Source of the DNA: Heterocephalus glaber
Taxonomy: Eukaryota; Chordata; Mammalia; Rodentia; Bathyergidae
Direction of reading: 5' to 3'
Assembly: GCF_000247695.1 (NCBI RefSeq)
Contig: NW_004624730.1
Location: 31,669,942-31,733,941 of the forward strand
Length of the DNA stretch: 64,000 nucleotides
Shown: positions 59,788-64,000 of the stretch, piece by piece
How the letters are laid out: each line of letters starts with the position of its first letter
Numbering within the stretch: position 1 is the stretch's first letter
Translations under genes and position numbers: made by a program
The notes under the pieces: model-generated
Told to the model about the DNA's origin: nothing
The model's input: the letters and a program-made list of their open reading frames with translations, nothing else
The model's database searches: none

Positions 59788-60922
59788 TTATCTTGAACTT
59801 AAGTTTGACAAAGCAGAAGCTACCCTTGCTATTTGGAATATATTATGGTATTTTCTGTTTTTAGCCTTTCTGCTTTGTTATATTTTGATAGATAATAATT
59901 GGAGGTTCGTGGACTTTCTCTTGCCATTCCCTAAAAGGTTATAACTTGTAGTTTGAAGAACACTAAATCTAACTAACTCCCAAAACATTTGTGTTCTGGC
60001 ACTGTGGTAGACGGGGCCAATAAAACAAGCCTTCACTATAGAAACTTAGAATACAGTATAAAAGACAAATAGAAATGAAATGCCTAACTGATGGTTTTGA
60101 AAGAATGTAGGAGACAGTGCCAAAGTGAATGACACAGAAATCTTAGAGAGCAGTGAATTCAACATCAGGAAAGTTCTGTCTGTGGGATGTGAAAAATCAG
60201 ATGGATTAGAAAGGCAGGAAAGGAGGAATAAAATCAATGTAAGTGGTGTCAATAAAGTTTGATACATAGGTAAATGAAAGAAGAAGGGCCATTATGTGCT
60301 TATTTCTCAGACCTGTGTACAGTAAAATAATTCCTGTCCAGTGAAACTCTTATGTGCTTTGTACATTAAATGTAAAACATTTACTTTATCATCCACTTTT
60401 CTGAAACAGGCTTTGGTCAGGTTAGATTTTTATTATAAGTTTAAGAAAGTAATTGCAGTGTCATTATTTTTCCATATAATTTACTGTCTTGAATTTTGTT
60501 ATTCCTATTTACCTGCCATTTTACAAAAATAACAAACAAAAAGAAAATAGCAGCTAAGGTATTGACAACACCCTTACAAAGATGTGTTCTTTTTCTGTGT
60601 GTGTGAGAGGAGAGGTGTTGTGGATTGTTTCTGCCTGCCTTCCTCAACACCTCCTTGAGTCATGCCTACACTATGTGCAATGGGTCATCTCGGTCACTCT
60701 CGCTCTGGCCCTTGCTTCCTCCTTTATCTCTTATACTTGCAGATCTGTCTGTCATCACTCATTTTCAACACTGACTTATAAGCCTTTGCTTGGTTTGGAT
60801 TTGACTCAAAAATCTTTCTTATTTCCTCCCTTTACCTTAGTGTCTTCATTTCTCCTCTGTACCTGGTGGTTGTCTCTTATTTCCCTAGCTTTTCTTTTGG
60901 GCAAAACCAAATAAATACAGGT

Positions 60923-61025
60923 GGTTTTTTTTTTTTGTTTTGTTTTGTTTTTTGGTACGGGGATGGAACTCAGGACCTTGCGCTTGTGAAGCAGGGAGCG
61001 GAACCACTGAGCTAAATCCCCGGCC
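60923..61025 (-). mobile_element. ID-type SINE, antisense in intron
   Basis: T-rich tail with TTTTG units, GGTACGGGGATGGAACTCAGGACC...ACTGAGCTAAATCCCCGGCCC. The short direct repeat aatacaggt flanks it. Confidence 0.93.
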
Positions 61026-61755
61026 CAATACAGGTACTTTGACATCTTAAATAATTCCATTGTCTCCCCTATTTATTTTATTTCTTTTTGTGAGAGAGAA
61101 TGCTAAACAGATTTTAGTTTTTCTTATTGAAAATGATCATTTAATTTCAAAGTCAAGACATGTTAATTGTAGGAAAATCAGAAAACCAGTAGGTAAGGAG
61201 AAAATTCAACTTAGTTGAACTCTTTCCCTCAAATCACTGTTGAGAATTTGTTTCATAAATTTTTCGGTCTTTTTATAAAAATGTACATATATAGAGAATG
61301 TGATATAGAAATAGTTTCATGACCAGTTTTTTCTTTAAAAATGTTGTAGTTATCTTTTCATGTCATTAGATCTGAAGTTTCATATCTTTTCTCTGAACAG
61401 TGTTACATCTTTCCAAGTCATTGAACTTCCTTCCATACCATTTTAAGGCTCACATACTATTTCATCAGTTAAATAGATGGTTGGTTCTTTTCATTAATTC
61501 TCCATCCTTAGTCATTATTTTGTTTCAAATTAGTTTGTTTAAAATTCAAAATTTAATTATAGAAGTGATACAAATAGAGCCACCCCATTAACAAATTAGT
61601 TGTAATAATTAAAACTGACAGCTGCTTTGTTCCCCATTCCCAGGCTCTTAACTGTTAACTACTGTTGGTCTGGTCTGCTCCCCAGTATTTTATTAAATAG
61701 TCTACTTTTGAAATAGTTTGTCTTTCATGAAATACCTTTATAAAATTGCCCTCTC

Positions 61756-61790
61756 ATCGCTTCTCGCCTTTTGGCTAAGATTAAGTATAG
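61756..61790 (+). pseudogene. U2 snRNA 5' fragment (retroinserted)
   Basis: ATCGCTTCTCG-CCTTTTGGCTAAGAT is the invariant 5' end of U2 snRNA, with one G missing from CTCGGCC and two substitutions further on; it stops after about 36 nt of U2. The 11-bp direct repeat aattgccctct lies at 61744-61754 and 61791-61801. There is no poly(A) tail. U2 is the spliceosomal RNA that pairs with the branch site; this piece cannot function. Confidence 0.9.
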
Positions 61791-63658
61791 AATTGCCCTC
61801 TTATCCTAAAGTTATTCTCTTTCTACTTCTGTGTCATTAGCTTTTCATGTGTTAACCTCATTTCCCCTTCTGATTGTTGGTAGATACATAAGAACTGCAT
61901 CTCAGGCTCATTTGGGGATAGAGAATGAATAAATCTGGGCTCGAGGTCAGTGATCCACAGGGGATACAAGTCAGAGACAGCCACAAGTAAAAGAGGAATT
62001 TGTTTATGGAAGAAATGTCAGGACTAATTCATAGGCTAAGTGGCCAGCATTATAGCCCTGTTGATCATTTAGCTTTCACTGCAGCAGAAGCTGGGAAACG
62101 AATGAGGTTTGGGGCTATGCAGGAGGAGGAGTTTGATTTAAGGCAAGAGTAGCTGTAGATATCAACTCAGAAATTTATAAAGAAGTTTTAGAGGTTATTG
62201 TATTATGGTGGCAGTTAAGAGCTAAGGATTGGAGGGTAGGCAGGCAGAGAATGTCAGGCTTTTTCTGTGTCTCTATTTTTTACTGGTAAACTAGGATAGT
62301 AATATTTTCCTTGCAGAGCTGTGAGGTTTCCATGCATGGAGAGAACTGTCCTTGGTGCATAGTAAGCATTTTATGCAATGGTAGTTTGAGAGATATATTA
62401 AGAACCAGCAAGAACTCTAAATCAGGAATTGGCTGGCTGGTGAAGGCTGCCTGAAAATGAAGAAATACATGCTTATCTCCAAGTCATAAAACCACCACAG
62501 TTTATTCTTATAGATTTGATTATCTATCTGTTTGTTGTTTGTACTCTCAGCTTCAGCTCTATACTGAAATAATTTCAGTTCATTCAGGAACCTTGGCTGT
62601 GTGTATGAGATGTGGCACAGATGATAGGAGAGTGGAAGCCTCAAGCCCTACTCTGATTTTCTGATTTTCTGTTATATTAATAGACCTGATGCTACCTTCA
62701 TGAAGTCAACTACTTGCTATTTCTTGAGATCCAGAATCTTTGCTGAGCATTATAGAATTAAGTTTAATGACAGAAGAGCAAAGAGATCAGTTTTTGAACA
62801 AATGTATTAAAAGTCACTGGTGCATTACTTGACACATTTTTAAGTTTAGTGTAAGATTTTGTCAAATGTAATATTGTCTTCTACCTTTTCTTTTCAAATA
62901 CAGTATTCAATTTACTATTATTCTCCAAACAGTGATGCTGTCCACATCTTGATCTCATTTGTCTGGTCTTTGATTGCACACTTCTCTGCCTCTTTGAAAC
63001 CCATGTTCTTTGGTGGCTTATAGTTTAAGGAAAGCCATGTCTCAGGAACTTTCCCTGTGGATGAATTGGGGCTGGAGAGAGCCTGTGCCCTCTGGTTACA
63101 GAGACACTATTTCTGTACCCTGGCGTATTTTTCATTCCCAGAACTTCAGACTTTCAAATTGTTGCTTTTCCCTATTGGCAAAACTTCTAGGTGATTTACA
63201 ATTCAGGAATGACCCTGATTTTGTTAAGTTGATAGAAAGGCGCTGAGAGTAAGTAATTGGGTCTTTTGATATAATTTTATTCTGCATCCCCTTCCCACTT
63301 GAGATTTTGAGAAAAGGAACGTGGAGAATCACCACTAGACTTCAATAAGCAGCTTATTTTCACCAAGTGAGTAAGCTCTGGCAAGTTGAAAGTGTTTGGG
63401 TATCCAGTGTAACTTAGTGCTTTATGAAGCCATAGTGACCTTGGATTATATATATATATATGTCCTATGTAATTTTTAACTTTAAATTCTCTAGTCTTTT
63501 TGGTTGATCAGTCTGGGAGCCCTTCCATTCTTCTTTTCCTTGATTGGTGGGGAAAAAAAAGAACAAATACACACTCATCTTACCAAGAAATAACAACAAA
63601 TCATGGAGGACCTGAGCACATACTCCTGTTTGCTCCAAAGAAAATGCTGACCTTGGCC

Positions 63659-63868
63659 TTACCGAGGTCCAGAGTCACACGGAAGATGCTTAATCACCCC
63701 GTTGCAGATAGGCAGGTCTGCCCATGCCCTACCGAGGTCCCGAGTCATGCGAAAGATGCCGAATCACCCCGCTGCAGACAGGCAGGTCTGTGCATGCCCT
63801 ACCGAGGTCCCGAGTCACGTGGAAGACGCCGAATCACTCTGCTGCAGACAGGCAGCCACCTGGTTCCA
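63659..63868 (+). repeat. Minisatellite, 70-bp period, three copies
   Basis: ACCGAGGTCC recurs at 63661, 63731 and 63801, exactly 70 bp apart, followed in each by GAGTCA...GATGC/GACGCC...AATCA and GCAGA(C/T)(A)GGCAG. Many CpGs remain, unusual for this intron. Confidence 0.93.
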
Positions 63869-63914
63869 CACTACAGAGACGCAGAGGACACCAGACCACC
63901 ACACCAAGGTACTG

Positions 63915-64000
63915 AGTCCTGCTGCTCCCGGCCCAGAGGTAGGGGCTTCTGAGCCACTGTCCCACTGCTCCTGGTCCAGAGGAAGTGGCTTCCCGGTCAC
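63915..64000 (+). repeat. Second short tandem repeat at window edge
   Basis: CTGCTCCCGGCCCAGAGG and CTGCTCCTGGTCCAGAGG recur about 46 bp apart, each followed by (A/T)(A/G)(G)GGCTTC(T/C). Continues beyond the window. Confidence 0.7.

Larger units (their letters stand above)
53104..64000 (+). other. ARHGEF26: ARHGEF26 intron (continues past the window)
   Basis: Starts GTGAGTGTTT. No acceptor with a matching DH-domain exon was found to the window end. It contains TG repeats, one LTR, one antisense ID SINE, a U2 fragment and the minisatellite at the edge; the remainder (for example 53.9-58.1 kb) shows nothing I can name except short A/T or T runs. Confidence 0.85.

Noticed and set aside
63500..63952. 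150-codon open frame through the minisatellite
   Set aside because: Open only because the 70-bp repeat has few stops; the translated repeats shift frame between copies.
53104..64000. A further ARHGEF26 exon encoding the DH domain start
   Set aside because: Searched for the expected VKRKGL...QEAIFEVISSEHSYL reading in the sense frames; not found, so it must lie beyond the window.

Overview
This is a mammalian nuclear window, almost certainly from a rodent outside the mouse/rat group. The evidence is the density of tRNA-derived ID-type SINEs (over 20 copies with A-box TAGCTCAGTGG and B-box GTTCGATCC), 7SL-derived B1 and B1-ID dimers, rodent-type L1 3' ends and several ERVL-MaLR-like LTRs. The species cannot be fixed from the sequence alone. 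One real protein-coding gene is recognised, ARHGEF26 (SGEF, a RhoG guanine-nucleotide exchange factor), on the + strand. Only its 5' part is here: a CpG-island promoter, a probable 5' UTR exon near 46.2-46.41 kb, and three coding exons (46773-47852, 49174-49213, 52958-53103) giving residues 1-422. The catalytic DH, PH and SH3 domains must lie on exons beyond 64000.

Layout. 1-46 kb reads as intergenic DNA upstream of ARHGEF26. It holds a processed pseudogene of formin-2 (FMN2; about 2803-6567) that covers most of the FH2 domain and the 3' UTR. The pseudogene is broken by nonsense codons, by a 199-nt extra segment and by an antisense L1 with an 18-bp target duplication. Further on come a three-deep nest (ID inside an LTR inside a MIR, 11.87-12.71 kb), a nearly complete MaLR element (15.1-16.7 kb), L1 fragments, a small old DNA transposon with a perfect hairpin (20.2 kb), an assembly gap inside a GGAA microsatellite (30.8 kb), an ERV-like solo LTR (31.6-32.1 kb), an internally deleted mariner element (32.26-32.77 kb) and a composite two-SINE insertion with its own 16-bp target duplication (40.99-41.22 kb). 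About 37.4-39.4 kb has few recognisable repeats and is the best candidate for distal regulatory DNA.

46-64 kb is the 5' end of ARHGEF26 and its first introns. These hold antisense ID SINEs, L2/MIR relics, another LTR, a short U2 snRNA 5' fragment with an 11-bp target duplication (61.75 kb) and, at the right edge, a CpG-rich minisatellite with a 70-bp period.

I found no operon-like, CRISPR or new protein system. The notable material is retroposition biology: a pseudogene that may preserve a frame-breaking FMN2 splice form, a co-mobilised SINE pair, and a non-polyadenylated U2 insertion. Stretches with no entry were read and held nothing I could name.
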